A DNA stretch of 14,861 bases from positions 35,363 to 50,223 of the forward strand of contig BEXV01002604.1 of NCBI GenBank assembly GCA_003118195.1, written 5' to 3'. The notes beneath the pieces are model-generated. The model had not been told where the DNA came from and did not search any database. It was given only the letters and a program-made list of their open reading frames with translations. The DNA comes from Hemicentrotus pulcherrimus. Its lineage: Eukaryota; Echinodermata; Echinoidea; Camarodonta; Strongylocentrotidae. Made by a program: the position numbers and the translations under genes. Shown here in pieces: positions 10,101 to 14,861 of the stretch (positions are counted from its first letter, which is position 1; each line of letters opens with the position of its first letter).

Positions 10101-11824
10101 TTATAGAGCAATAGACTCCAAGGGATATTTTTGCAGAACTGTGGTTTTATTCCAAACTCACATAAAAAATAAATAATAGGAAATATCATGAGCTGTTTTC
10201 CACTTTGACCAGAGCTCAAACATATCTTTTAAAGCCCATCAATACTAGTGTACAGTAGGGATTTAGACTACCCTGCAAGATCATTGGACAGGTGGTTATT
10301 TTATCAAATCAGCTCTCAGTTAACATAAGAAAAAGAGGGTCATTGGGGACCAATGGTCACCGTTTATGCATTGTTTGTTATATAGAGGGCGCACGTAGCT
10401 ACACTGTAAAAAACCAGGGTGTAGAAATTCTTACATCAGTGTGGTGTTGAATTTGTTTGACGCCAGTGGTGTTATTTTGACACCAGTGGTGTTATTTTTA
10501 AAGCTTATCTGCCGTAGTTTACAGGAGGGATTAGAGCGCCCTGCAAGGTCACTGGACAGGTGGTTATCTCATGAACTTCGCTCTCAGTTAACATAAAAAA
10601 AAGAGGATCATGGGGGACCAATGGTCACCGATTAAGCACTGTTTGTTATAAAGATGGCGCAAGTAGCTACAAGTAGTGCAGTGGGCCTTTAACACCGGTC
10701 AGATTTAAGCATGCATTGAAAATTACTGGGTGTTAAGTAACATGGTGTAGTTTTATGCTCGGGGTTGAAAGTATCATCACGTGATTTCGTTTAAGGCGGT
10801 TGATTGGTCGAATAAGTTTTCACAAAGTGTGCGCGCGCTTAATGATTACTTTACACGTGTTCACAGCAAAACACATTTATCATTATTTGTTAAGCAAATT
10901 ATGTTAATGCACATTCATTTTGTGATTTGTATTTTCCTGTGGCAATTATTGACCAAAAGATTACATTAACGTTTTAGCAATAGATATATTGATTAAATGA
11001 TTACTAACCAAGAAACAACATGCACTTAAATGTTAATCTTGAATTTACTTCAAATGATATGTGTAATGGAGATAATGCAATGGAGATTATAATATACCTA
11101 TTGGTGGACAGTTGCCAACATCGATTATGAATTATCAGTTTACCACTGGTTCTTCTACCCTGTGAATATGGAATGTGGGACTATTAGAAACCCATAGAAA
11201 AATCTCTAGTGGATCAACAAGAATATAAACACCAAAAGTGGAATTGAATTTGTTATGATTCCAGATATTTGTGTTAATCTATACCAGTAGGAATTGTCAA
11301 ATATTAACACCAAGAGCGGAATTGAATTGTTTAATTCCAAACCCTGGTGTAGCATCAGCTGGTGTTTTCCGATATAGATACCGGGAAAGTGTTAAAATGA
11401 ACACCAATGGTGTTGAATTTAACACCCTTGTTTTTGCATTGTATAAATAGTGCAGTAGGGCTTTAAGTTGAAAAGTATAACATGGAGTCAATCATGAAGG
11501 ATGTAATGATAACGGTAATCAATCAACAAAATGGTCATATCTACATGATACATTGAAATACTAGAATAAGATTTTTCATGGAAACATTAATCAATTTGGT
11601 ATTGTCCTCAGCGTCATTCCTACCCGGCTCGGCACAATAAACATGTTTACGGCCTTCAAACACATTGGCATCATCTGGCATCATTGACAACCAACTTCGA
11701 TCCGGTGGTAAGGGCTTGAGAACGTACTCCACTACCTCACCGTTACTTAATGTGACTGTTGGGCACGACGTAATAGTCACATGCGGACAATGATTGTCGC
11801 CACTGTCCAGCGATGCGATAATAG
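786..11824 (-). CDS. Spliced multidomain gene: EGF, SRCR and two F5/8C (discoidin) modules; partial at both ends
   Basis: Eight minus-strand exons form one open reading frame of 1493 nt (497 codons plus one split codon). Split codons rebuild cleanly at every join: G|CT Ala, G|AT Asp, G|GT Gly, G|AA Glu, phase 0, G|CG Ala, phase 0. Domain order is an unrecognised Cys module, EGF, SRCR, discoidin 1 and discoidin 2 (truncated by the window edge). All these modules belong to extracellular proteins, so the product is probably a secreted or membrane-anchored recognition or adhesion protein. SRCR-containing proteins are strongly expanded in echinoderm immune cells, and discoidin domains often bind lipids or glycans; a role in recognition here is inference. 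No signal peptide, transmembrane segment, stop codon or poly(A) site can be assigned inside the window. Further exons could hide in the 4.6-kb intron between 7006 and 11623. Confidence 0.85.
936..1357. other. Intron within the second discoidin domain
   Basis: A phase-0 intron between the WIK and VDLG segments. Its only clear content is the TA microsatellite at 1076-1103. Confidence 0.8.
1076..1103. repeat. (TA)n microsatellite
   Basis: About 28 bp of uninterrupted alternating TA inside the intron that splits the second discoidin domain. Likely length-polymorphic. Confidence 0.95.
1358..1587 (-). CDS. Exon: second F5/8C domain, N-terminal third
   Basis: A 230-nt exon, phase 1 start and phase 0 end, with acceptor TTTTGTTTTGACAG and donor ATTAAG|GTGATT. 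It encodes [41 protein letters not shown] and DDQDKWIK: the opening Cys, the IPDSxLTxSS motif, the RL-N strand and the W-I-K edge of a discoidin domain. Unlike the first discoidin domain, which carries this part and the middle in one exon, it is interrupted right after WIK. The reading frame runs on into the intron upstream through a (CTA)n microsatellite read as poly-Ser; that part is not exon. Confidence 0.92.
1588..2549. other. Intron between the two discoidin domains
   Basis: A phase-1 intron of about 960 bp. Apart from the trinucleotide microsatellite it is unremarkable AT-rich DNA. A GGTTCGAAGCC B-box-like 11-mer is at 1836-1846 (plus strand) without a convincing A box. Confidence 0.75.
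1642..1719. repeat. (CTA)n / (CTG) trinucleotide microsatellite
   Basis: Interrupted CTA repeats with occasional CTG units and one AGGC interruption. It lies in the intron just upstream of the acceptor of the second discoidin exon. Read on the minus strand it gives an artefactual poly-Ser stretch. Confidence 0.9.
2550..2703 (-). CDS. Exon: first F5/8C domain, C-terminal third
   Basis: A 154-nt exon, phase 0 start and phase 1 end. The acceptor is ATATCAATAG and the donor ATCG|GTAAGT is a near-perfect match. It opens [11 protein letters not shown] (usual VFxGNxDxxT), continues [12 protein letters not shown] (usual ARYVRIxPxxW) and ends [11 protein letters not shown]. The family normally closes with RLELYGC, where the Cys pairs with the one at the domain start. 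Here the codon is TAT (Tyr), one base from TGT, so the usual closing disulfide cannot form as drawn. The remaining residues (PLNEII) link to the second discoidin domain. Confidence 0.93.
2755..2772. repeat. (TTGAT)n short tandem repeat
   Basis: Three to four tandem TTGAT units. Such pentamer tails often end LINEs or SINEs, but no element body is recognisable next to it. A shorter TTTGATTTGATTT run occurs again near 2985. Confidence 0.7.
2824..2847. repeat. (ATA)n microsatellite
   Basis: About 24 bp of ATA/AAT repeats, followed by shorter AAT runs near 2875 and a GAAGAAGG-type purine run near 2900. Confidence 0.85.
3268..3420. repeat. Dispersed repeat with TGACCT half-sites and a perfect DR1
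   Basis: TTGACCTACTAGCCCC then GGATCATCTTCC, followed about 100 bp on by TGACCTTTGACCTAC. From memory, this arrangement resembles an abundant dispersed repeat family of marine invertebrate genomes rich in TGACCTTTGACC motifs. The 13-mer at 3400-3412 is, on the minus strand, AGGTCAAAGGTCA, a perfect DR1 element of the kind bound by HNF4, RXR and COUP-TF type nuclear receptors. Activity is not implied. Confidence 0.5.
3575..3897 (-). CDS. Exon: first F5/8 type C (discoidin) domain, N-terminal two thirds
   Basis: A 323-nt exon, phase 1 start and phase 0 end, with acceptor TTTCACGTTCAG and donor ATTCAG|GTACAT. It carries the discoidin landmarks in order: [14 protein letters not shown], then [44 protein letters not shown] and TRSYTISFS. 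An additional C-x6-C pair (CADSKSVC) lies in the first loop, where most family members have none. The domain continues in the 2550-2703 exon. F5/8C domains are beta-barrels that bind phospholipid, collagen or glycans through apical loops. The long plus-strand reading frame over this region is a shadow. Confidence 0.93.
4529..5009. mobile_element. Nonautonomous mariner-like element (MITE) with TA target duplication
   Basis: A 481-bp element begins CAGTGCATCCCAG and ends with the inverse CTGGGACGCACTG. The inverted repeats match over about 38 bp (4529-4566 against 4972-5009) with three differences, including AACGAAACCGA and AATTATCG blocks. It is flanked directly by TA on both sides (4527-4528 and 5010-5011), the target-site duplication of the Tc1/mariner superfamily. 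No transposase can be read inside; the small open frame at 4782-4964 is unrelated. The ends still match well, suggesting moderately recent insertion. Confidence 0.88.
4641..4678. repeat. Two tandem 19-bp units inside the MITE
   Basis: GAAAACGAATTCGTTTAAT is followed at once by a copy with one base change (C to T). Each unit has a GAATTC core; the first is flanked symmetrically (AAACGAATTCGTTT). Confidence 0.9.
5041..5068. repeat. Short direct repeat CATGCTTGTACT x2
   Basis: The 12-mer CATGCTTGTACT occurs at 5041-5052 and 5057-5068, a 16-bp period, followed by the palindrome CCCTATAGGG. It sits between the mariner-like element and the SINE. Confidence 0.85.
5224..5296 (-). mobile_element. tRNA-derived SINE head (Ser/Leu-like tRNA relic)
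   Basis: On the minus strand TGGTCGAGTGG (5289-5279) fits the RNA polymerase III A box and GGTTTCGATCCCC (5246-5234) fits the B box. Their distance is right for a tRNA: if position 1 is near 5296, the A box begins at position 8 and the B box near 51. The GTGGTCGAGTGGTTTAA opening resembles Ser/Leu tRNAs. A folded, functional tRNA is not evident (one extra T in the B box, no clear acceptor-stem pairing), so a SINE head or tRNA pseudogene is more likely. Its body may run down to about 5070. Confidence 0.6.
5309..5479 (-). CDS. Exon: C-terminal half of the SRCR domain
   Basis: A 171-nt symmetric (phase 1-1) exon with acceptor TTTCATTAG and strong donor CCGG|GTGAGTAA. It completes the SRCR domain. 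[18 protein letters not shown] matches the usual V-x-C-x-G-x-E-x-x-L-x-x-C pattern, and NIAVVCCPG matches the terminal EDAGVxC. The Cys normally found between these two (in the x-W-G-x-x-x-C segment) is absent. NTT is a potential N-glycosylation site, as is NDT. Alone this exon looks novel; only when joined to the upstream half does the SRCR identity become clear. A tRNA-derived SINE head begins about 12 bp beyond the donor. Confidence 0.85.
5480..6228. other. Intron splitting the SRCR domain
   Basis: A phase-1 intron of about 750 bp. No recognisable gene, element or simple repeat beyond ordinary AT-rich sequence. Confidence 0.75.
6229..6387 (-). CDS. Exon: N-terminal half of an SRCR domain
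   Basis: A 159-nt symmetric (phase 1-1) exon with acceptor GCAATTCCAG and donor TTCGAAG|GTATGC. It encodes the first half of a scavenger-receptor cysteine-rich domain. The landmarks are LKLLGG then HEGRI (usual form: RLVGG...EGRVE), an EQW tryptophan (usual: W after the CDD motif) and [11 protein letters not shown] (usual: VVCRQLGF). The cysteine usually found in GTVCDD is not present; the corresponding stretch reads MRIHQEQW. The half-domain continues directly into the next exon through a GGT Gly codon. SRCR domains bind polyanionic, microbial and host ligands. Confidence 0.85.
6388..6900. other. Intron between the EGF and SRCR exons
   Basis: A phase-1 intron of about 510 bp. A loose inverted pair of TGACGT/ACGTCA-like motifs lies around 6685-6745. 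The long minus-strand frame here is not exon-like. Confidence 0.75.
6901..7005 (-). CDS. Exon: EGF-like domain
   Basis: A 105-nt symmetric (phase 1-1) exon encoding exactly one EGF-like module. Six cysteines have canonical spacing C-x4-C-x5-C-x8-C-x1-C-x8-C. The typical landmarks are present: [18 protein letters not shown] and DGYRGDRC. The donor ATATG|GTAAGT is close to perfect; the acceptor follows TTTCGATTTGAG. EGF modules act as spacers or interaction units in extracellular proteins. The calcium-binding N-terminal D-x-D/N-E signature is not seen, so this is probably a non-calcium EGF. It joins directly to the SRCR module through a GAT Asp codon. Confidence 0.93.
7500..9760. repeat. Array of diverged direct repeats (at least three copies)
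   Basis: Copy A (7500-7840) and copy B (8496-8760) share CTCTTCAAATGCCATCATAT and neighbouring sequence for about 150 bp; B then rejoins sequence like 7935-7990, as if internally deleted. Copy C (about 9440-9720) is more diverged but keeps CCCATATA, GTGTACAGTGC and a CTTTATCTT block in the same order as 7630-7840. Inside A, 8001-8154 and 8208-8390 are a second duplicated pair beginning TACTTTGCCAA. No transposase or RT is readable. An unknown base (n) sits at 7503. Confidence 0.7.
8422..8479. repeat. 58-bp near-perfect hairpin
   Basis: The left arm begins AGATTTGTTTTGTCATTC and the right arm ends GAATGACACAACAAAATCT. Arms of about 28 nt pair with one single-base indel and two mismatches around an AT-rich centre with almost no loop. 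It lies just left of repeat copy B. Confidence 0.85.
9931..9949 (+). other. A-rich tract after AATAAA (possible retroposon tail)
   Basis: GTGCAAATAAACAAAAAAAA is followed by another A run with one T interruption. It resembles the end of a reverse-transcribed insert, but no body or target duplication is recognised. Confidence 0.35.
10402..11441. mobile_element. TA-flanked inverted-repeat element E, inserted in R copy 1
   Basis: The left end is CACTGTAAAAAACCAGGGTGT; the right end, inverted, is CAATGCAAAAACAAGGGTGT. TA lies directly outside both (10400-10401 and 11442-11443), as expected for Tc1/mariner. Many subterminal GTGTTA/AACACC copies are present on both sides (such as CACCAGTGGTGTTA), and an internal pair of about 30 bp is duplicated at 11226 and 11308. 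It is 1040 bp including a nested 195-bp R copy. No transposase frame is readable, so it is nonautonomous. Confidence 0.78.
10498..10692. mobile_element. TTAA-flanked element R, copy 2, nested inside E
   Basis: A 195-bp copy beginning TTAAAGCTTATC and ending GTGGGCCTTTAA, with TTAA at both ends. It aligns along its length with R copy 1 at an offset of 268-269 bp. Its intact junction GTAGCTACAAGTAGTGCAG shows what the site looked like in copy 1 before E was inserted. Confidence 0.75.
11624..11824 (-). CDS. Exon: unrecognised Cys-containing extracellular module
   Basis: A 201-nt exon open for 67 codons, phase 1 at both ends. The acceptor is a pyrimidine-rich tract ending TTTCCCCAG and the donor is CCGG|GTAGGA, weaker than those of the other exons. 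The peptide has two closely spaced Cys ([13 protein letters not shown]), a [11 protein letters not shown] strand-like stretch, a PLPPDRSW turn and a third Cys in KHVYCAEPG. The Cys-Pro and NG pattern loosely recalls sushi or HYR modules, but the Trp/Cys signature of neither is complete, so I do not assign a family. Reading on past the donor stays open for about 28 codons to a TAG, so an alternative 3' end is possible. Its final G plus CT of the next exon makes Ala, giving ACLSDPC at the EGF start, which supports the model. Confidence 0.65.
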
Positions 11825-12039
11825 CTGGGGAAATGAAGGGGAAAAGTGAGAAATGTATTTCATCAGCTCGATATTACCAAAATAAAATCCTTTACTGCTA
11901 AAAAAGTAGATAACTAGCGCACCGCGTATAGAATAGATATATATCTTCATCTTGGATTATCTGTTTGTGATATATATCTTCTTTTTTTCTTCCAGCCGTC
12001 CGCCAGAGGAATAATTTTGCAGACACACAATTACAAAAA

Positions 12040-12492
12040 ACCTTCTCAAAGGCTCCTGAAAACAAGTTTGTTTTTATAAAACTTTTAAGACAGCAACAGA
12101 TGAAGCTTGTCATCTGTGGTAGGTTATCCCAAAGCCTGAACGTAGCTGAGAGTGCAATCTCAAGGAGTTACTTTTGTGTTCGTGCGAGGTAACTTCAGGA
12201 TCAGCCTGTCTTGTGTTCTTCGCAAGTTAAATGCATATGCATGTAATTTAAACGATGCAAGTGCATAAAAATAATTTATGGCTCGACTATTCAATGCTTT
12301 GTAAACAAGTAAAAGTATTTTGAATGCAATTCTATGCCTTGCTGGTAACCAATGTAACTTAACCCAAACACTTGTAATATGGACAGATTCTGAAGACATA
12401 AACAAAAGTGTTGCACATGCATTCTGAACACGCTGCAACTTAATTCAATATGAAACTGGTAAGCCAATGTGCGAATTGGAATGACTGTAGAG
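12040..12492 (-). pseudogene. Non-LTR retrotransposon (CR1/jockey-like LINE) reverse transcriptase C-terminus, broken
   Basis: The minus strand reads, in order, NSHIGLPVSY, a TGA stop, IKLQRVQNACA, VKLHWLPARHRIAFKILLL, VYKALNS and LPRTNT. After a TGA at 12162-12160 and a frameshift it resumes ALSATFRLWDNLP and LKSFIKTNLFSGAF. These blocks match the well-known C-terminal end of metazoan LINE reverse transcriptases (LPxYLINKLQRVQNAAAR, LHWLPVxxRIxFKILLL, AFSVAAPKLWNSLP). At least two stops and one frameshift show it is dead, and no upstream polymerase domain is present. Confidence 0.88.
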
Positions 12493-12573
12493 TCATAAAT
12501 ATGGTCACAAGAAAGGGCATTTTTCCTATAAATATAATGAACAAAGGTGTGAGGGATACATCAATGTGGGCTG

Positions 12574-13227
12574 GCTGACTTCGTTCCATCGGGTTTTAGC
12601 GTCGGGTCAGGATTTCGTGTCGGGTTTACATGAACTTTCTTCAAAACTCAGGCCCTGCTTCCCGAAGGGTCGGATGTAACTGTTGTGAAGTACACTCCTC
12701 TTATCGTCAAAGTGTCCTGTTTACCCGACACCTTCTGCAAAACCAAAACCAAATCTACGAAAACTCGCGTCCCGACCCGACACTGTTTTGATACGACCTT
12801 TCGTGATGCTCCATTCTCCTACCTACTCCTATAACAGCGTCATTCCCCTTTTTGGCTGCTATCGACCCAAACATTCACCCTGATGATAGTTGGCCTCTGT
12901 ATCTACCTTGATTATTTTATTTTCCTCCATACTTCCTCCAAGTTTTTAATAACATCTATGTATTTTTTTTATTGTATTTCAGTTGTCATATTTTATGCAA
13001 GTCAATTATTGATATATTGTTATTTGAATATTTTGTATTTGATTCTTTGATAAACGCAGAAAAATCTGCTTAAAAAGGGGGGCATCTCTTTATTCAAAAG
13101 TTCGTGTAACCCGACAATCTGACGCACTCGATCATTCAGGAATAATTATGGGGTATGTTTTGACAAAAATCCGTGAAACCCCGATGACCCTAACCGACCT
13201 GAAGACCCAATGGAACGAGGTAAGTCA
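12574..13227. mobile_element. Putative inverted-repeat element, imperfect ends
   Basis: The left end GCTGACTTCGTTCCATCGGG and the inverse of the right end (GTGACTTACCTCGTTCCATT) share a TGACTT...CGTTCCATnGGGT core of about 50 bp with indels. Both arms continue with GTCGGG-type motifs, and a further CCCGACCCGACAC copy lies near 12770. Target duplications are not clear and no coding capacity is seen. Confidence 0.4.
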
Positions 13228-13987
13228 CTGACCCAATGAACTTAAAATTACCTGATGCTTGCATTAGAATGGAAAGAAAAGTGAGATGCAATCGTCCACG
13301 GTTAAACTGTTGACAAGGAAAATTATGTAAATGAATATTTTATTATAAATGATACTGTAAATATTTCCAAATATTTTTGGTCAATAAGATCGTCCTTACG
13401 TAACACTTCTGCAATAATCATTAATGATAATGTTCAAAGATCATTTACTTTTTCATCATGTTACAATTCATGCGTTTATGTGTTCAGGGCCATAAAGGAT
13501 ATCAAAGTCAATATCACTGACAAGGCTACCCGGGGTAAATAAAAACAAAATCAAAAACATGAATTAACGGGAAGGGGCAAATAAAAAAGTAAATCGAAGA
13601 ATAAATCAAACAATTTAGTACTTTACAAATTGATTAATACATACTGTGATAAAACAAAAACGTACATACATACACAACACATGTCTAATCATTTCAGTTG
13701 TCTTACAAGAAGAAAATAAATCTTCATGGACTATGTGTATATTGTTCTGAACCTGAATATACAAACTCTAAAGTCCAGGCAAAAGAATAATGTAACTAAA
13801 AAAGTTTCCTTTTTTTATCCAAAATACTGCTTTAAAATTCTAGGGTTAATAAATCACACTAAATTGATATATGTATACACAGGGGGTCGATCGTCCCCTT
13901 ACCTTAACCTTCTAAAAACATGGAATTACATTTAGAAAATGTATTCAATTGCCCTTTAATCCCTACAAGTCGGAATTTCGAGACCAA

Positions 13988-14130
13988 GGCCCCGTTCCAT
14001 TAAATTATTATTACTAAGAAGTGCTAAATTTATATGATAAATTTGCACTCAGCCAACTAAACGACACGATTTCAGTAGCTTATAACAGTTATTGTTACTT
14101 GTTTATAACAAGTTTTATGAAACAGGACCC
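13988..14130. mobile_element. Short MITE-like element
   Basis: The left end GGCCCCGTTCCATTAAA is roughly the inverse of the right end TTTTATGAAACAGGACCC. At about 143 bp, with inner TTATAACAG/CTTGTTTATAA motifs, it could fold into a hairpin. The match is imperfect and no target duplication is certain. Confidence 0.45.
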
Positions 14131-14157
14131 AGATGTTGGTTTACTTAAACATCAGTA

Positions 14158-14250
14158 GTCGACCAGTGGCCTCATACCCAGTCAATGTGCTCGACAAAGA
14201 TGTGCCCTTTGGTAAAGCATCAATCCTCGTGACCAAAACCCTCAGAGAGG
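14158..14250. repeat. Dispersed-repeat motif
   Basis: TCGACAAAGATGTGCCCTTT then GGTAAAGCATCAATCCTC resembles the widespread TGTGCCCTTGxGCAAGGCACTTAA motif of deuterostome interspersed repeats, recalled from general knowledge. The minus-strand reading frame across it is therefore not treated as an exon. Confidence 0.4.
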
Positions 14251-14361
14251 GAGTTAAACAATCATCAAACATTGAGACTAAGGTCGTCTTACGAAAAAGG
14301 TAGATAATAATATTGACTCTCAATTCAAAAATGATCATAACAAAAAATAATTGATTCTTAC

Positions 14362-14398
14362 CTTTCCACTCATCGGACGATGTAGAGAGAGCAGACAT
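14362..14398 (-). CDS. Possible first coding exon (weak)
   Basis: An ATG is followed by 12 codons (MSALSTSSDEWK) and a split G at a good donor, GGAAAG|GTAAGA. The phase (1) matches the acceptor at 11824, where it would give an Ala codon. A short upstream reading frame of nine codons (14415-14444) precedes the ATG, and the reading frame used has no convincing upstream acceptor, so this could be a first exon with its 5' untranslated region. Against it: the peptide has no hydrophobic signal sequence, which a protein with EGF, SRCR and discoidin modules should have. A phase match occurs by chance one time in three. It may belong to another transcript or be spurious. Confidence 0.25.
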
Positions 14399-14861
14399 TT
14401 TCAAACTCGGTAAACTATAGATACGACTTCTTCTTGAATAGCATCAGCCTCCTAGCTGAGAGACAGAGAATAAGTTTTGCAACCGGTTGCAGCAAAGTTG
14501 TGAAACGACCTAGCTACTATTCTGACAACTTCGCATGTTGGCCAGATCACCAAAGTTCCGAGTTCAAACTATTTTTGCTTGAAAGCAATGGATTGCATCA
14601 ACTCAACCGGTACAGGAGGAACGATGTATGAAGAATTTTGTCAGTGCATCATAAGGACACTGCATCAAATACATATTGTATTGAATTAGATTGGATGTTG
14701 AGTCGACTAGTCACTAGTGCTACATATCAATGTGATGTGACTGCGAAGCTGACGTGTGCGCATAGCGCACTGCAAGCGCGTGTTAAAGAGCGAGCTCTTC
14801 TATTCTCGTTGTGGTACAGGGCCAAAGCCTCCCCCAGTAACCTAGAAGAGGGGGGGGGGGG
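14399..14861. other. Right flank, no supported gene; terminal poly-G
   Basis: Possible 5' untranslated region or promoter of the weak exon, with a nine-codon minus-strand upstream frame at 14415-14444. No TATA box is evident. Plus-strand frame 14434-14631 has no recognisable domain. The last 12 bases are G, which may be an assembly edge or a sequencing artefact. Confidence 0.4.

Larger units (their letters stand above)
10229..11466. mobile_element. TTAA-flanked element R, copy 1, split by a nested insertion
   Basis: It starts TTAAAGCCC (TTAA at 10229-10232) and ends GGGCTTTAA (TTAA at 11463-11466). Removing the insertion at 10402-11441 with its extra TA leaves about 193 bp, nearly the length of copy 2 (195 bp), and the two then match from end to end. 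TTAA flanks are the piggyBac-type target duplication, though the inverted ends are short, so the superfamily is inference. The interior carries ACCAATGGTCACCG and TTGGACAGGTGGTTAT, shared with copy 2. Confidence 0.75.
7006..11623. other. Long repeat-filled intron (4.6 kb)
   Basis: If no exon was missed, this is the intron between the unrecognised module and the EGF exon. It holds the diverged repeat array 7500-9760, a poly(A)-like tract at 9931-9949 and the nested transposons at 10229-11466. No further Cys-rich or discoidin-like open stretch with splice sites was found on either strand. Confidence 0.6.
11825..14361. other. Presumed intron or upstream region with transposon relics
   Basis: About 2.5 kb with no supported exon. 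It holds the LINE relic 12040-12492, the inverted-repeat element 12574-13227, AT-rich DNA with an A-rich stretch near 13535-13600, a short MITE-like element 13988-14130 and a repeat motif at 14158-14250. Whether it is intron depends on the weak exon at 14362-14398. Confidence 0.55.

Noticed and set aside
13705..13735. Minus-strand MKIYFLL followed by a GTAAG donor as a signal-peptide exon start.
   Set aside because: Too short, ends in phase 0, which does not match the phase-1 acceptor at 11824, and reads into a stop soon after.
14141..14404. Minus-strand frame of 87 codons read as one protein.
   Set aside because: It runs over a splice donor at 14361 and a dispersed-repeat motif; only the first 12 codons could be exon.

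Overview
The window is animal genomic DNA, AT-rich, made of short spliced exons set in long introns full of degenerate repeats. Nothing bacterial or viral is visible. The exon content (SRCR, EGF and discoidin modules joined at phase-1 introns), a CR1/jockey-like LINE relic, TA- and TTAA-flanked nonautonomous transposons and a tRNA-derived SINE head suggest a marine invertebrate deuterostome. An echinoderm is my best guess, but this is inference and the species cannot be named from the sequence.

One gene dominates the minus strand. Eight exons can be placed with good splice sites, and every junction keeps the reading frame. In order of translation they are: 11824-11624 (unrecognised Cys-containing module), 7005-6901 (EGF-like), 6387-6229 and 5479-5309 (two halves of an SRCR domain), 3897-3575 and 2703-2550 (first F5/8 type C, or discoidin, domain), and 1587-1358 and 935-786 (first two thirds of a second F5/8C domain). 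Coding continues past the left edge: I could not find the last third of the second discoidin domain in bases 1-785. The 5' end is also unresolved. A possible first exon (14398-14362) has the right splice phase but encodes no signal peptide. The predicted product is an extracellular or membrane-anchored adhesion/recognition protein of at least about 498 residues.

The introns hold the repeats. 4529-5009 is a nonautonomous mariner-like element. 5224-5296 is a tRNA-like SINE head lying about 12 bp from a splice donor. 7500-9760 is an array of diverged direct repeats with a 58-bp hairpin. 10229-11466 is a nest: a TTAA-flanked element split by a TA-flanked element, which itself carries a second TTAA-flanked copy. 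12040-12492 is a broken LINE reverse-transcriptase tail. 12574-13227 and 13988-14130 are weaker inverted-repeat elements. Simple repeats lie at 1076-1103, 1642-1719, 2755-2772 and 2824-2847. An ambiguous base is at 7503, and the window ends in a poly-G run.

The most notable points are the EGF-SRCR-discoidin-discoidin architecture and the nested transposons, whose structure can be worked out to the base pair.
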